This document shows positions 26,113 through 36,212 of a stretch of DNA of 64,000 nt, piece after piece; position 1 is the stretch's first letter; every line of letters begins with the position of its first letter. The DNA comes from Methanothermobacter sp. CaT2 (GTDB lineage: Archaea; Methanobacteriota; Methanobacteria; Methanobacteriales; Methanothermobacteraceae), in NCBI RefSeq assembly GCF_000828575.1, contig NZ_AP011952.1, positions 837,065-901,064 on the forward strand. Reading direction: 5' to 3'. The position numbers and the translations under genes are program-made. Below the pieces are notes generated by a model. The model was given only the letters and a program-made list of their open reading frames with translations. It did not search any database and was not told the DNA's origin.

Positions 26113-27447
26113 TTATAAATCTTCCCATTTTTTATTAAGGGGGTCTGATTGCCGGGTGCTGCTGCTCTCAGTGGCTTCGGAGGGTGGGGAGCTGATTCCC
26201 ATCCTCACGAGCTGCTTTGAGAGGTGCCTTCTGGCACAGGTTGGCACCTCATAGTATCCCTCACCAACTGACCTTTCAAGGGCCCTCCTGACCTTCCTGG
26301 AGCTTCTAAGCCTCCTTCCACATGATGGGCACTTGAAGCCCTTGTTCCTCCCGGCAGACTTCATGCGCTTACCGCAGGTGCAGATGGGGTTTTCCTCAAC
26401 GTAAAGCTCTGCAAGCCTTTCGAGGTGGATCTTCTCGATGTTCATGGTCCCCTGAGCACCAATACCCCCGTAGACCGTGAGCACATCTCCTGGTATGAGT
26501 TCAAGGATGATCTTCCTGAAGTCCTTCGTGGGCTCGTAGGCTCCACATTCAATCTGGCCGGAGTCATCACCGAGGGTGAAGAACACATGGCCCCCCTCGA
26601 TCACCCTCGGACCGTCGATAACCTCACCCCGCACCCTGTAGCATCCGAAGGCCTCCATATCTGCGATCCTCCCGGCATCCTGTATGTGCTGGTCGGTGTG
26701 CTGGTTGGTCTCAAAGATGCAGTACCTTTCAACCTCCTCGTCAACACGGACCATCTCCATCGCCCTCAGGAGGACCTCCGGGGACTCTCCCCTTACACCG
26801 TAGAGTATGGGGCAGGGTGTGTGGGGTTCTATTGCAATGTAGTCTCCATCGATGTTATCAAAGGTTTCAGAACCGGTTGCATCATCCATCCTTGCAACCG
26901 ACTCAGGGTCGATACGCCTGGGCTTACCATAGTTCTCAGGGACCCTGTAGGTCAGGAGTTCATAGGTGGAGTCATCCAGGGGGCATCCAATGGCTGCAAG
27001 GGCCCCTATGATACCCCTCCCCTTCTTGAAACCGTGAACCTCTGCACCGACCCTCTCTGCGAGCCTCCGGGCGTCCTCTATCCTGAGTATCCTCCTTATG
27101 GCTGACAGGGCAAATTCCCTCATCTCCTCTGTGATCTCGCCGGTGTAGAAGACAACACCCGGGTTGGTCCTCTCACTATCAAGCTCGGCAAGTTCCGCCA
27201 CCCCTTCAAGGACAATCCCCTTTACGGTGTTAAGGTCCTCCCTGGACTCTGCCAGCACAGTGAAGGTGACCGCACCGTTGCCACGGGTCTTGTGGGGTGC
27301 GAAGGGGTTGAGCCTTATCAGCCGGGGATGGTCCTCAAGGGAGAAACCGCAACTTTTAAGTTCCTGGATTATGACACATGATATATAGGTGGTGCACATC
27401 CCATCAGGGGAATCTGTATCATCTATACCAACATGAAGCCTGTACAT
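26113..27447 (-). CDS. tiaS: tRNA(Ile2) 2-agmatinylcytidine synthetase
   Basis: This 444-residue enzyme attaches agmatine to C34 of tRNA-Ile(CAT) so that it reads AUA. The N-terminus HVGIDDTDSPDGMCTTY is the TiaS signature. A central catalytic domain follows, then an OB-fold (ESPEV... to GDVLTVYGG) and a C-terminal zinc ribbon with CTCGKRMK and CPSCGRRL. The ATG at 27447 follows AGGTGA; upstream in-frame residues overlap the divergent regulator gene and are less likely. Confidence 0.95.
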   Translation of the reverse strand: MYRLHVGIDDTDSPDGMCTTYISCVIIQELKSCGFSLEDHPRLIRLNPFAPHKTRGNGAVTFTVLAESREDLNTVKGIVLEGVAELAELDSERTNPGVVFYTGEITEEMREFALSAIRRILRIEDARRLAERVGAEVHGFKKGRGIIGALAAIGCPLDDSTYELLTYRVPENYGKPRRIDPESVARMDDATGSETFDNIDGDYIAIEPHTPCPILYGVRGESPEVLLRAMEMVRVDEEVERYCIFETNQHTDQHIQDAGRIADMEAFGCYRVRGEVIDGPRVIEGGHVFFTLGDDSGQIECGAYEPTKDFRKIILELIPGDVLTVYGGIGAQGTMNIEKIHLERLAELYVEENPICTCGKRMKSAGRNKGFKCPSCGRRLRSSRKVRRALERSVGEGYYEVPTCARRHLSKQLVRMGISSPPSEATESSSTRQSDPLNKKWEDL

Positions 27448-27468
27448 TACATTCACCTGGTGATCTAA

Positions 27469-28404
27469 TTGGATAAATCCATTAAAAGGGAGCAAGTATT
27501 AAGGGAGATACATGAACTTCTTGCCAGCAATGGGTTTGAGACATCACACATATATGAGCGGAGCTGCTTTGACCTCATGGCAAGAAGGAAACTATTACTT
27601 CTCTTACTTAAGGTCCTTGTAAACATTGATGGTATAAATAGTTTGCAGGCCCATGAGATAAGAACCCTTGCACATACCTTCCTTGCCTCACCAATTATTG
27701 TAGGTGTGAGGTCAAAGACCGAACCCCTTAAGGAGGATGTTGTCTATGAGAGGCACGGTATCCCTGCAGTGGCCCCTGAGACCTTCAGGAACATGGTGGC
27801 TGATGGTGAGTACCCTGAGATAATCGCTGACAGGGGCGGCTACTATGTCCATATAGACGGTAAAACCCTCAGGGAGGTCCGTGAGGAGTACAACCTCTCA
27901 CTTAAGGACCTGGCTGACCTCGCCCATGTCTCCAGGAAGACCATCTACAAGTATGAGAATGGACTTGCAAGGGCCTCGGCCGAGACAGCCATGATCCTGG
28001 AGGAGATACTTAACATCAGGATAACCCTCTCCATTGACATATTCGGTGCACCAGAGAGGGATGAAATTGAGATAAAACCATCAGGTAGACTTGCTGATAT
28101 CGGTTTTGGCATGATAGAAACCCACAAAACCCCCTTTGATGCTGTGGCAAAGGAGATCAAGTTTGATAATACGGTGATAACCAACCTTGAGAAGGAGAGG
28201 GATTCAAGGACCCTGCGGAGGATGGCCGTCCCGCTCAAGGATCTTTCCCTTGTAAGTGGCTCCGAGTCAGTATTCATAATCGATAATCCAAGGATAAATG
28301 AAAACATTGAGGGAATCCCCGTCATCAAGAGCTGGGAAATCGGTGAAATGGAGAGCAGCAGGGAGTTCCTCAAGGTCATAGCCGAGAGGAAAACCTGCAG
28401 TTAG
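27469..28404 (+). CDS. HTH-type transcriptional regulator, COG1395-like
   Basis: A 311-residue archaeal regulator. The N-terminal part (1-125) resembles a nuclease-fold domain (PIIVGVRSKTEPLKEDVVYERHGIPAV). A Cro/CI-type helix-turn-helix at about 130-185 (LREVREEYNLSLKDLADLAHVSRKTIYKYENG) and an unknown C-terminal domain follow. The TTG start has GGTGAT 4 bases upstream. It is divergent from tiaS with about 20 bases between starts, so the two promoters overlap and it may control tiaS or itself. Confidence 0.88.
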   Translation: MDKSIKREQVLREIHELLASNGFETSHIYERSCFDLMARRKLLLLLLKVLVNIDGINSLQAHEIRTLAHTFLASPIIVGVRSKTEPLKEDVVYERHGIPAVAPETFRNMVADGEYPEIIADRGGYYVHIDGKTLREVREEYNLSLKDLADLAHVSRKTIYKYENGLARASAETAMILEEILNIRITLSIDIFGAPERDEIEIKPSGRLADIGFGMIETHKTPFDAVAKEIKFDNTVITNLEKERDSRTLRRMAVPLKDLSLVSGSESVFIIDNPRINENIEGIPVIKSWEIGEMESSREFLKVIAERKTCS

Positions 28405-28596
28405 TGTATGAGGGTATCCCCTTTGTTCTTAGGTGAACACGGCACAAGCTGCGCAGGAGGACATCTATTTTTTCAATCCCATCCCTCTGGCCGGGCATGC
28501 TGTGAAAGACCTCTTAATATCAGTCATCTGGGCTTTCAATAGAACACCCCCCTTCAATCTCTCTCAAAGGGCAACCACAAAAGAGGATTGGAGGGG

Positions 28597-29061
28597 TCAG
28601 TAATAGTCCCAGACAGTAACCTCCCAGTCCTCAATCTCATAGGCGTATACAGATATGCAGTAGTATCCCGGACCCCCTGAAACCTCTATCATTTTCTTCT
28701 TCCTTGTCGGTGACTCTGTTGGACCCCATTCAGCGGTGGCCGATGCCAGGGTCTGGCCATCCCTGAGGACATCCACTGTCACCGTGTTCACATCGTAATT
28801 GATTATCGGTGCAGCCGACATCACCACCTTGAACTTGTTTCCCCTGATATCAACGCACCTGTAATCAGATCCAGAGCCTGTGAAGCTCATAACCCTGTGC
28901 CAGGATGGACCCTGAGGGCTTCCGGTCACCCCCTCGTCACCCTCAATGGTGACATCATAGTGGTCTGCAGTGGACCTTTTCAGGAAAACACCGGAGAGGA
29001 ACCCCAGAGATCCTATGAGAACAAAACATACCACGATAAGTACCTTTGTTGTATTATCCAA
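28597..29061 (-). CDS. Membrane-anchored extracellular protein, unknown
   Basis: A 154-residue protein with one N-terminal membrane helix (TKVLIVVCFVLIGSLGFLSG) and a beta-rich outer domain of about 120 residues with two cysteines (YRCVDIRG, YYCISVYAY) that could pair. The start is TTG after GGGAGGTG. It is monocistronic in this view. I recognise no family; the beta-rich domain could be a small jelly-roll or Ig-like fold. Confidence 0.75.
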   Translation of the reverse strand: MDNTTKVLIVVCFVLIGSLGFLSGVFLKRSTADHYDVTIEGDEGVTGSPQGPSWHRVMSFTGSGSDYRCVDIRGNKFKVVMSAAPIINYDVNTVTVDVLRDGQTLASATAEWGPTESPTRKKKMIEVSGGPGYYCISVYAYEIEDWEVTVWDYY

Positions 29062-29240
29062 GATTTACACCTCCCGAGATTCATATGGAAAAACCTCTGT
29101 GATGTAGCAACCTGAAAGCTGTGGACGGATTAAATCAGCTCCCGGTGCCCGGCAGTTTCCGGAATCTGACCTCTTAGTGCAGACACAAACTGTTTCATCA
29201 CCTCCAGTGTAGCTCTAACTCCAGAATCATGGAGAATCCA

Positions 29241-29981
29241 TCACCTCCCGAAGAGTTCGCTGAACGTCTCCCTTGCCTCGGATACCGATGCAACACCAAC
29301 GGCAACCATGTCCACATAGTCAAGGCCCCCTATGAATTCAAATGCCTCCGCTGGCGGTATTATCCCCGCTGCAAGGACCTTCTCTGCGACCACCGTCTTC
29401 CCGAGTTCACTGAGGAGCCTTCCGAGTTCCTTCCGCTCATCCTCAAGGAAAACAGAAAAATCTGTCATGTACCCAAGTCTGTTGACGGGGATCATGTAGA
29501 GTTCGAAGTTATCAACACCCTCCTCAATCAGCCTGAGGGTTGTCTCCCGTGGCATGGTTGTTGCAAGGCCCCTGAGCATCCCCTCAATACCATCCAGAAT
29601 CTCAGCAACCTCAGAGGCTTCAAGAAGATCTGTGTAGTGTTCATCAAGGAGCACCGCAGCGGACCCAAGGTCTGAGAGGGTCTGGAGGTCCTCCTCAAGG
29701 TGTTCATGCCTCAGGGTACCCATGAGGGTGAGTTCACAGCCGGCATCCCTCGCCATCTCAAGGGCCTCAAGGACCTGCTTCTCTGGTATGACCTGGAAAC
29801 CCCTCACACCCAGATCATATGATTCAACAATCACCTCAGCGATGGCCCCTGGCCGGTTTTTGAGGTCCATCTCATAGAGCCTTGACCTGTGCCCGAAGTA
29901 GGTCGCTGCTGTGAAGGGTGCGCTCCCCAGGAATGCTGCCGGCAGTTCCACGCCATTAACGGTGACTGATCCACTGAACAT
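29241..29981 (-). CDS. Uncharacterised TIM-barrel-like protein
   Basis: A 246-residue soluble protein with alternating strands and helices: LGVRGFQVIPEKQVLEALEMARDAG, CELTLMGTL, LGSAAVLLDEHY, NFELYMIPVN, VVAEKVLAAGIIPPAEAFEFIGG, LDYVDMVAVGVAS. The final pair resembles a phosphate-binding end of an (alpha/beta)8 barrel. GGGAGGATG lies before the ATG at 29981; earlier in-frame codons extend into the spacer and are cysteine-rich and unlikely. It is divergent from serA. The function is unknown; an aldolase-like activity would be a guess. Confidence 0.75.
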   Translation of the reverse strand: MFSGSVTVNGVELPAAFLGSAPFTAATYFGHRSRLYEMDLKNRPGAIAEVIVESYDLGVRGFQVIPEKQVLEALEMARDAGCELTLMGTLRHEHLEEDLQTLSDLGSAAVLLDEHYTDLLEASEVAEILDGIEGMLRGLATTMPRETTLRLIEEGVDNFELYMIPVNRLGYMTDFSVFLEDERKELGRLLSELGKTVVAEKVLAAGIIPPAEAFEFIGGLDYVDMVAVGVASVSEARETFSELFGR

Positions 29982-30145
29982 GATAATCCATCCTCCCTCT
30001 AATGGGATATTGCAGCGGGCACCTGCATGGGATGCACACTGAACCCCGGTACCGGCTGATCCCACCAATAATTATAATATACACTACCTCTATAGATTCT
30101 TCTATCATTCTATAAAATCTTCATTGTGATAAGTGTGGTGAAATT

Positions 30146-31723
30146 ATGTCCAGGATGAAAGTGCTTATTGCTGATTCCATCAATGAAAAGGGAATATCAG
30201 AACTCGAAGAGGTGGCTGAGGTTGTGGTCAACACCACCATAACCCCTGAGGAGCTCCTTGATGCCATAAAGGACTTTGATGCCATCGTTGTAAGGAGCAG
30301 GACAAAGGTTACGCGTGAGGTCATAGAGGCGGCGCCCCGCCTCAAGATAATAGCAAGGGCCGGTGTGGGTGTTGACAACGTTGATGTTAAGGCTGCCACC
30401 GAACAGGGTATAATGGTGATAAACGCCCCTGAGTCCACATCCATAACGGTTGCAGAACACTCAATCGGCCTCATGCTCGCACTTGCAAGGAAGATTGCAA
30501 TCGCAGACAGGTCCGTGAAGGAGGGTAAATGGGAGAAGAACCGGTTCATGGGTATCGAGCTCAACGGCAAGACCCTGGGTATAATCGGTATGGGCCGCAT
30601 AGGCTCACAGGTCGTTGTGAGGACAAAGGCCTTCGGCATGGACATAATGGTCTACGACCCCTACATAAGCAAGGAGGCTGCCGAGGAGATGGGTGTGACC
30701 GTCACAGACCTTGAAACCCTCCTGAGGGAATCAGACATAGTGACCATACACGTCCCCCTCACACCCGAGACAAGGCACCTCATCTCAGATGATGAATTCA
30801 AATTGATGAAGGACACAGCCTTCATAGTGAACTGTGCCCGTGGCGGTATAATCGATGAGGACGCCCTCTACAGGGCCCTTAATGATGGTGAAATAGCCGG
30901 CGCAGCCCTTGACGTCTTTGAGGAGGAGCCTCCTGAGGGCAGCCCGCTCCTTGAACTTGAAAATGTGGTCCTGACACCACACATAGGAGCCTCCACCTCT
31001 GAGGCCCAGAGGGACGCCGCCATCATAGTTGCAAATGAGATAAAAACGGTTTTCCAGGGCGGTGCACCGAGGAACGTCCTCAACATGCCGGTGATGGACT
31101 CAGAGACCTACAAGTCCCTCAAACCATACATTGAACTGGCAGAGAAGATGGGGGCCATCATCGCACAGGCACTCCCGGGTAACATAGAGAAACTTGATGT
31201 CACATACTGCGGTGAACTGGCAGAGATGCAGTTCGACATCCTCACAAGGACCATGCTCCAGGCCATACTCAACCCCATCCTCACAGAACCAGTTAACCTC
31301 ATAAATGCGCCCTCAATTGCAAAGAAGAGGGGTATAATGGTTACAGAGGCCCGCCGGTCTGAGTCAGATGGTTACAGGTCAATCATAATCGCCACTGCAG
31401 AATCAGACAGGGGCGGGTTCAGTGTGGAGGCAACACACATCAAGGAGCCTACCATAATCGGGATCAACGGTTACAGGGTCGATGTGAAACCTGAGGGTAC
31501 CATGATAATAGCACGCTACAGGGACCTCCCGGGTACCATCGGCGCCATAGGAACAAAGCTCGGCCAGCACGGTATAAACATTGCAACCATGCAGGTCGGC
31601 AGGAAGGAGATCGGCGGTGAGGCTGTGATGGTCCTCAAGGTCGATCAGAGTGTCCCGGCAGAGGTCATCGAGGAGGTTAAGAAGCTGGACAACGTGGATG
31701 ATGCGGTTGCAATAGAGATCTAA
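30146..31723 (+). CDS. serA: D-3-phosphoglycerate dehydrogenase
   Basis: This 525-residue enzyme makes the first step of serine synthesis, oxidising 3-phosphoglycerate with NAD. The N-terminal substrate domain flanks a nucleotide-binding core with [16 protein letters not shown]; the catalytic arginine lies in [13 protein letters not shown] and the histidine in [13 protein letters not shown]. An intervening domain (about 315-450) and a C-terminal ACT domain ([14 protein letters not shown]) make the long regulatory form. GTGGTGA precedes the ATG. The T7 run at about 31754 is a probable terminator. Confidence 0.97.
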   Translation: MSRMKVLIADSINEKGISELEEVAEVVVNTTITPEELLDAIKDFDAIVVRSRTKVTREVIEAAPRLKIIARAGVGVDNVDVKAATEQGIMVINAPESTSITVAEHSIGLMLALARKIAIADRSVKEGKWEKNRFMGIELNGKTLGIIGMGRIGSQVVVRTKAFGMDIMVYDPYISKEAAEEMGVTVTDLETLLRESDIVTIHVPLTPETRHLISDDEFKLMKDTAFIVNCARGGIIDEDALYRALNDGEIAGAALDVFEEEPPEGSPLLELENVVLTPHIGASTSEAQRDAAIIVANEIKTVFQGGAPRNVLNMPVMDSETYKSLKPYIELAEKMGAIIAQALPGNIEKLDVTYCGELAEMQFDILTRTMLQAILNPILTEPVNLINAPSIAKKRGIMVTEARRSESDGYRSIIIATAESDRGGFSVEATHIKEPTIIGINGYRVDVKPEGTMIIARYRDLPGTIGAIGTKLGQHGINIATMQVGRKEIGGEAVMVLKVDQSVPAEVIEEVKKLDNVDDAVAIEI

Positions 31724-31753
31724 CCCCAGTATCCCTGAGATCCAGCCATTACC

Positions 31754-31850
31754 TTTTTTTCTTATAAAACGTTTATTCCTCAGAAGATTCCATTTCATGT
31801 TTCCTTTTCTTATAAAACCCTTATCCGCCTAATCTAATTTCATGTTTCCC
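31754..31850. repeat. Imperfect tandem repeat, 48 bp unit, with terminator T-run
   Basis: Copies begin TTTTCTTATAAAAC at 31757 and 31805 (period 48), and both end in TTTCATGTTTCC. The first copy starts in the T7 run after serA, so the duplication carries the likely terminator. Confidence 0.7.
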
Positions 31851-31905
31851 CTGAGACGGACACACATGTGGCTCCCGGGCTCTGCACCATCCAATCCAGT
31901 TTATT

Positions 31906-31996
31906 ATTCAGCTACAGACATCAGGGAACAACCTCAAAATCAACAATTCAGCTACAGACATCCAGCCAATCAGGGAACAACCTCAAAATCCACGGG
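31906..31996. repeat. Imperfect tandem repeat overlapping the MPN gene 3-prime end
   Basis: ATTCAGCTACAGACAT recurs at 31906 and 31946, each followed by CAGGGAACAACCTCAAAATC; the second copy has about 8 extra bases. The second copy includes the stop and last codons of the JAMM gene, so the 3-prime end of that gene seems to have been duplicated outward. Confidence 0.8.
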
Positions 31997-32395
31997 ATCC
32001 CCGTTCCTTGTGTATGCCGCCACGGTCTCCATGGTGTAGGGGTGGGCTATTATAAGGTGGAACAGCCCATTCTTTGAAAAGAAGTGGAGATCTGCAGCTG
32101 ATGGGAGGTTCACAGGCCCTGGGTGGGAGTGAACCGACCCGACTGCACCGGTAAAGGGTGGAAGCATGAGCACATCCATGACAGCCCCCTCATCTGATGT
32201 CTCTGATGGTAGAAATATCAGACCGGTCACATGGAGCACCTCACCCTCCTGCCTTCCCTCAAGTAGGGCTGCGAATTCATGGGGATGGGACCTTCTGGCT
32301 ATCTCAAGGACCTCATCCATGACCTCAAAGTCAACAACAACACGCCTGACCGGTTTAAAACCGGCTAAAGCAAATATCTTCTCAATTAAACCCAT
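31970..32395 (-). CDS. JAMM/MPN+ metalloprotease-like protein
   Basis: A 141-residue single-domain JAMM (MPN+) protein. The zinc motif is HSHPGPVNLPSAAD (H-x-H-x7-S-x2-D) with an upstream glutamate in HEFAALLEG, so the active site looks complete. Archaeal relatives can cleave ubiquitin-like SAMP conjugates or act in cysteine synthesis; which applies is not visible here. The ATG at 32395 follows GAGTG; it lies downstream of Thg1 on the same strand, with a gap of about 30 bases. Confidence 0.88.
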   Translation of the reverse strand: MGLIEKIFALAGFKPVRRVVVDFEVMDEVLEIARRSHPHEFAALLEGRQEGEVLHVTGLIFLPSETSDEGAVMDVLMLPPFTGAVGSVHSHPGPVNLPSAADLHFFSKNGLFHLIIAHPYTMETVAAYTRNGDPVDFEVVP

Positions 32396-32424
32396 AGGAT
32401 ACACTCAGATATTATTTTTACCTG

Positions 32425-33165
32425 CTATCTCATGAGGCCCTCAAAGAATTCATCTGTGAAGAGGGGGAGTTCAAGGTCAACCTTCACCCTCATCCTCACA
32501 GCAGATACCTCCTCATCCCTGAGGGGGTTGTATCCCCTCACCCTGTGGGGTACGCGGTAGACCCCCACGCCCCTCCTCTGCCAGACAGGGACCCGTGATA
32601 TGTTCACACCCCTCTCAAAGAGAAGGTCGTGGAGGGAATCCGACTTTAATCCCCTGAGCCTCTCAGCGGCCCTTCTGGCCCCAACCTCCCGCCGGAGGGT
32701 CCAGTAGGCGTAGCTGTTGAGGCAGTTCCTCCAGGACTCATCCTGCCTTGACCTAAAGTACTCAGGGACAATGTCTGAGGAGATGGGTATCACCCGGCAG
32801 TCAAATGAAACCGGCTTAACCGGTGAAAAACCTGCCTCCAGTGCACCCCTGGTGAAGGAGGATGATGCGAACCCGGAGAATACAGAGTCAAGCTTCTCAA
32901 CCCTCCCGGCAAATGGTACAGAGTCAAGTAGCACGTTTATCTCATCAGAGAATGTGTATATGAGGGAGGGGCTGAATTCCTCCATGAGGTCCAGGCATGT
33001 CCTGATCATGAGGTCCCTGAAGGCCTCATCGTAGGGCCTATCAAAGTCAAGGGACTCTGTGAGCCTGTGGAATCCCCTGCCATCAAGTCTCAGTATCATC
33101 CTGGATGATGGTGGTGCCCTGAGCTTTGAGTAGACCTCGTGTTCACGCATAGAATGACCAGCCAT
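32425..33165 (-). CDS. tRNA(His) guanylyltransferase Thg1-like
   Basis: A 246-residue 3-prime-to-5-prime nucleotide-adding enzyme of the Thg1 family, used to add or repair the 5-prime end of tRNA. Motifs are LRLDGRGFHRLTE (first metal-binding Asp) and TFSDEINVLL (second acidic pair), followed by the ARRAAERLRGLKS region. Archaeal members add bases in a template-dependent way. The ATG overlaps the nadX stop (TGATG), so the two are translationally coupled. Confidence 0.93.
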   Translation of the reverse strand: MAGHSMREHEVYSKLRAPPSSRMILRLDGRGFHRLTESLDFDRPYDEAFRDLMIRTCLDLMEEFSPSLIYTFSDEINVLLDSVPFAGRVEKLDSVFSGFASSSFTRGALEAGFSPVKPVSFDCRVIPISSDIVPEYFRSRQDESWRNCLNSYAYWTLRREVGARRAAERLRGLKSDSLHDLLFERGVNISRVPVWQRRGVGVYRVPHRVRGYNPLRDEEVSAVRMRVKVDLELPLFTDEFFEGLMR

Positions 33166-33929
33166 CAGGTTCCAATGTGTATGTTTTCACTGAGTGACTT
33201 GAGGAGTTTTATTGCTGAGTACGCCGCCATAACACTGGTCTTGGGGTTAACAGAGCAGCGGACATTCTCGGTTATTGTCTTGAACTCGCCAAAGTCCCCC
33301 CTGACCGTCACCTCATGGACGTTGCGGTCAACCGCGGGGTCGGCTATTATCTCAACATCAACGTCACGGTCACAGGCGAGGCTGAGGGCCGCGGCAACGT
33401 TAATGTTAAGCGGGAACTTCTTAACAGCCTCGGATGCCCTTCCCCTGTAGAGGACCTTCTTCTCATCCATGCTTATGCCAAGTGACCTGGGGGGTTTTCT
33501 TGTGATGAGCTTAACAGATTCAATGTTCCCCATGGACGCGGCCTTGAGACCATCCAGGCCCACTATGGCTCCTGAGGGAACATGAATGGTGGCGTCATTG
33601 AGGGATGCCAGTTCAACCAGCATCTCCCTGAGTTCCGGGTCCATGAGGGCTCCGACACTCATGACAACAACGTCCTTCCCTGCCTCAAGTATCTCAGGAA
33701 CCAGGTCCCTCACCGCCTCCGGTGAAGCGGCCTCAACCACGAGGTCCACCTCAGGGAGCATGTCGGCAACATCAAGCACCGCCCTCCCATCCACCATTGA
33801 GGCAAGGTTCTCTGCCCTCTCAAGGTCCCGGTCATAGAAGAAACCAAGTTTAACCGGTACCCTGCCATCCCTCACAAAACCTGTGATGAGGTTGGCTATT
33901 GCACCGCAGCCAACTATACCCACCATCAT
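33165..33929 (-). CDS. nadX: L-aspartate dehydrogenase
   Basis: This 254-residue enzyme oxidises aspartate to iminoaspartate, the first step of NAD synthesis. It has an N-terminal Rossmann motif [11 protein letters not shown], then [28 protein letters not shown] and the C-terminal [11 protein letters not shown] region with a late histidine ([15 protein letters not shown]). Two adjacent ATGs (33929, 33926) follow a GTGAT site. It heads a nadX-Thg1-JAMM run on the minus strand. Confidence 0.93.
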   Translation of the reverse strand: MMVGIVGCGAIANLITGFVRDGRVPVKLGFFYDRDLERAENLASMVDGRAVLDVADMLPEVDLVVEAASPEAVRDLVPEILEAGKDVVVMSVGALMDPELREMLVELASLNDATIHVPSGAIVGLDGLKAASMGNIESVKLITRKPPRSLGISMDEKKVLYRGRASEAVKKFPLNINVAAALSLACDRDVDVEIIADPAVDRNVHEVTVRGDFGEFKTITENVRCSVNPKTSVMAAYSAIKLLKSLSENIHIGT

Positions 33930-33950
33930 CAGTATCACGCAAAAATAGGA

Positions 33951-34280
33951 TCAGGATTCAACAGGGCTCACTTTCTTCTCCACCGAGACATCGGGTGATA
34001 TTATCAGTATATCCCCAACTGCCTGTACCCTGTCATAGTTTATGTCTATTATGCCCTCCTCCTGTATGGGCCTTATCTCATCGGATTCAGGCACTATCCT
34101 TATGCTTGTCTTGAGGACGTCCTTTATACCCACGTTCTTCTTGTCATGCCGCATTGGCCTCACCTTGAGGGTTGAGACACGTCCCTTCTTGATGTTGAGG
34201 ACAACATCCTGGACCCTTCCAACGTATTTACCCCTTGATGTGTATATTTCAAGTCCATATAGACTGGATAATTCAACCAT
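33951..34280 (-). CDS. PRC-barrel domain protein
   Basis: A 109-residue protein with one PRC-barrel: LYGLEIYTSRGKYVGRVQDVVLNIKKGRVSTLKV, then a second half ending in IISPDVSVEKK. PRC-barrels bind RNA or protein partners in ribosome maturation and cell division in archaea; which applies is unknown. GGTGGTGG precedes the ATG at 34280. The nadX start lies about 20 bases after its stop, so it may be the first gene of that operon. Confidence 0.85.
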   Translation of the reverse strand: MVELSSLYGLEIYTSRGKYVGRVQDVVLNIKKGRVSTLKVRPMRHDKKNVGIKDVLKTSIRIVPESDEIRPIQEEGIIDINYDRVQAVGDILIISPDVSVEKKVSPVES

Positions 34281-34436
34281 TTTTCCACCACCAGACAGTT
34301 TAACAGGGAGCTCCACTGCATAAACCTGCTATTGGTTAATATTATTGTTTATAGCTTAAATACTTATAGGGAAATAATAGATCAGTGCGGCGGCAGAAAA
34401 GAGGCCGTTTCTTCATGATTGTGGATGGTGATTGGA

Positions 34437-35159
34437 ATGTGGGATACCAGTAAGGATTACAGACTCATGGTTGCAGTTAAGGCAGTTGACCTCTTCAGGA
34501 GGACCCTTGAATCAGGGGGCTTCAGGGGACAGTGGAAGAAGAAGCCCGCCCTTCAGGCTGCCACTGAAATTGAGAGGATACTTCAGGGCCTCACATACTG
34601 TTACATGGAACCAGAGGACCTCGCCTCAAGCCCCGAGGTCATGGAGATCAAGGGAAAGGTTGAGGAGATAGTTGAGGCCCTTGGTGGTGAGGACTGGAGC
34701 CGGAGGTTCCTTGAGGAGGCCCCGCGTGAGGAGAGGGAGAAGGTTGAGGAGAACATTGCAAGGGTGCGGTTCTTCCTGAACACCCTTGGAAACCTTGACA
34801 GGAGGCTCATGCTCGGAAAGATATCTGACCCTGTGATCGGGGTTGATATAATTGCAGTTGAGGTCATGAGCGTGGGGAACCATCCCGTGGCAGATAAGCT
34901 GCATGTGTGCAACGTGAACGCCGGTGGGAGGTCAATAAAGGTCGTCACCAATGACCTCGATGTCCGTGAGAATGACCATGTGGCTGTGGCGCTCCTCCCC
35001 CCACAGAATTTCATGGGCGTGACCAGTGAGGGAATGTTCCTTGGTGTTGAAGGTGTCCTGAGGGATGTGGATGGTGAACCCGGTGAAATGCCCAGGGGGA
35101 TACCCCTCGAGGCCCTCAACGAAACCCGGAACCTTGTTGAGGAGTTCCTGAAGAGTTAA
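34437..35159 (+). CDS. tRNA-binding (EMAPII/Trbp111-like) domain protein
   Basis: A 240-residue protein. The first about 135 residues are helical and charged; the C-terminal about 100 form an OB-fold of the EMAPII/Trbp111 type with HPVADKLHVCNVNAG and MGVTSEGMFLG. Such domains bind the outer corner of tRNA and often attach to aminoacyl-tRNA synthetases. The ATG at 34437 follows GGTGAT by 4 bases. Its end overlaps the convergent radical SAM gene by 44 bases. Confidence 0.88.
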   Translation: MWDTSKDYRLMVAVKAVDLFRRTLESGGFRGQWKKKPALQAATEIERILQGLTYCYMEPEDLASSPEVMEIKGKVEEIVEALGGEDWSRRFLEEAPREEREKVEENIARVRFFLNTLGNLDRRLMLGKISDPVIGVDIIAVEVMSVGNHPVADKLHVCNVNAGGRSIKVVTNDLDVRENDHVAVALLPPQNFMGVTSEGMFLGVEGVLRDVDGEPGEMPRGIPLEALNETRNLVEEFLKS

Positions 35160-36069
35160 CCCTCCATGGCTCCCTTATGATCGCCCTGCAGACCCTGCTG
35201 CAGCTACCACAGTCACGTGGAATACTGCAACCCGCTGCCTTCAATCTGTCCTCAAGTTTCAGCTCAGAGGCCGGGTAGTAGCCAGAATAGTCAACCCTCT
35301 CAAGACCCTCTGCCCTGCATTCCTCAACGAGTCTCTCCATCAGCTCTCTGCCGGGCCCCCTGTGGTAGTAGAGCATGAAGTTTGGTCTGAAGCCTATGAG
35401 GCGGTAGGGTATCTCAGGGTCAATGGAGGCTATGAAGGCGGCTATTTCACGGATCTCATGGTCATTGATCCCGGGGATCACCACTGTCCTGAAAACCCTT
35501 ATCTTATCAGGGAACCTACCTGCAAGGTGGGCTGCGTTTCTGAGTACCGGTCCTGCAGGTGCACCGGTGAGGTTCCTGTGAAGCTCATCTGAAAGGGCCT
35601 TTATCTCAAAGCTGAAGAGTGATGTTAACCCCATGAGCCTCCTTAGGGTTCCAGGGGTTGAGAACCCGTTTGTTGCGAGGATAACACCAACATCGATTTC
35701 TTCCCTTACTCGCCTTACCAGCTCCTCAATGTAGGGTGTGTGTATGGATGGTTCTCCCCCTGTGAAGCTGATATTTGAGATTCGTTCATGTGATTTAATT
35801 GCAGTGATGGCCTCATCTGCAAGTTCCTCTGCTTCAACGTGTCCCCTGTAGATCCAGCCAGAGTGGGGGTACTGGGATATGCGGTAGGCGTTACAGTAGG
35901 CGCACCGGAATGGGCAGCACAGGAATGTGACGGAATAACTTCTCAGGGTTTCTGAGATGGATGTGTATGCTATTTCTGTTTCTGATGCACCGCACACGCC
36001 CCTTTCCCCATCCCTCCGATTTGCACCGCACCTCCACTCACAGAGCATGCATCTCCCTGATTCATCCAT
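35116..36069 (-). CDS. Radical SAM protein, PflX-like
   Basis: A 317-residue radical SAM protein. The cluster motif is CPFRCAYC (Cys52, 56, 59). The N-terminus CMLCEWRCGANRRDGERGVC is the pattern of the PflX (COG1313) group and may hold a second cluster; a cysteine group near the C-terminus (CGSCSRVC) adds a third possible site. FTGGEPS is the SAM-binding GGE motif. No substrate protein is adjacent. No ribosome site is seen before the ATG, so it may be leaderless. Confidence 0.87.
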   Translation of the reverse strand: MDESGRCMLCEWRCGANRRDGERGVCGASETEIAYTSISETLRSYSVTFLCCPFRCAYCNAYRISQYPHSGWIYRGHVEAEELADEAITAIKSHERISNISFTGGEPSIHTPYIEELVRRVREEIDVGVILATNGFSTPGTLRRLMGLTSLFSFEIKALSDELHRNLTGAPAGPVLRNAAHLAGRFPDKIRVFRTVVIPGINDHEIREIAAFIASIDPEIPYRLIGFRPNFMLYYHRGPGRELMERLVEECRAEGLERVDYSGYYPASELKLEDRLKAAGCSIPRDCGSCSRVCRAIIREPWRVNSSGTPQQGSGFR

Positions 36070-36212
36070 GGTAACAGTTTATGGGATGTGATTAATACAT
36101 TTTTCTGAAAAGGTAGGGGAGTTTTTATCTGCTGATGAATATCAAAAATGTGAAGGTACTGTGATATTCCTATTCCTCATGGATACTCCAGAGAATAAAT
36201 ATATGATGGTGG

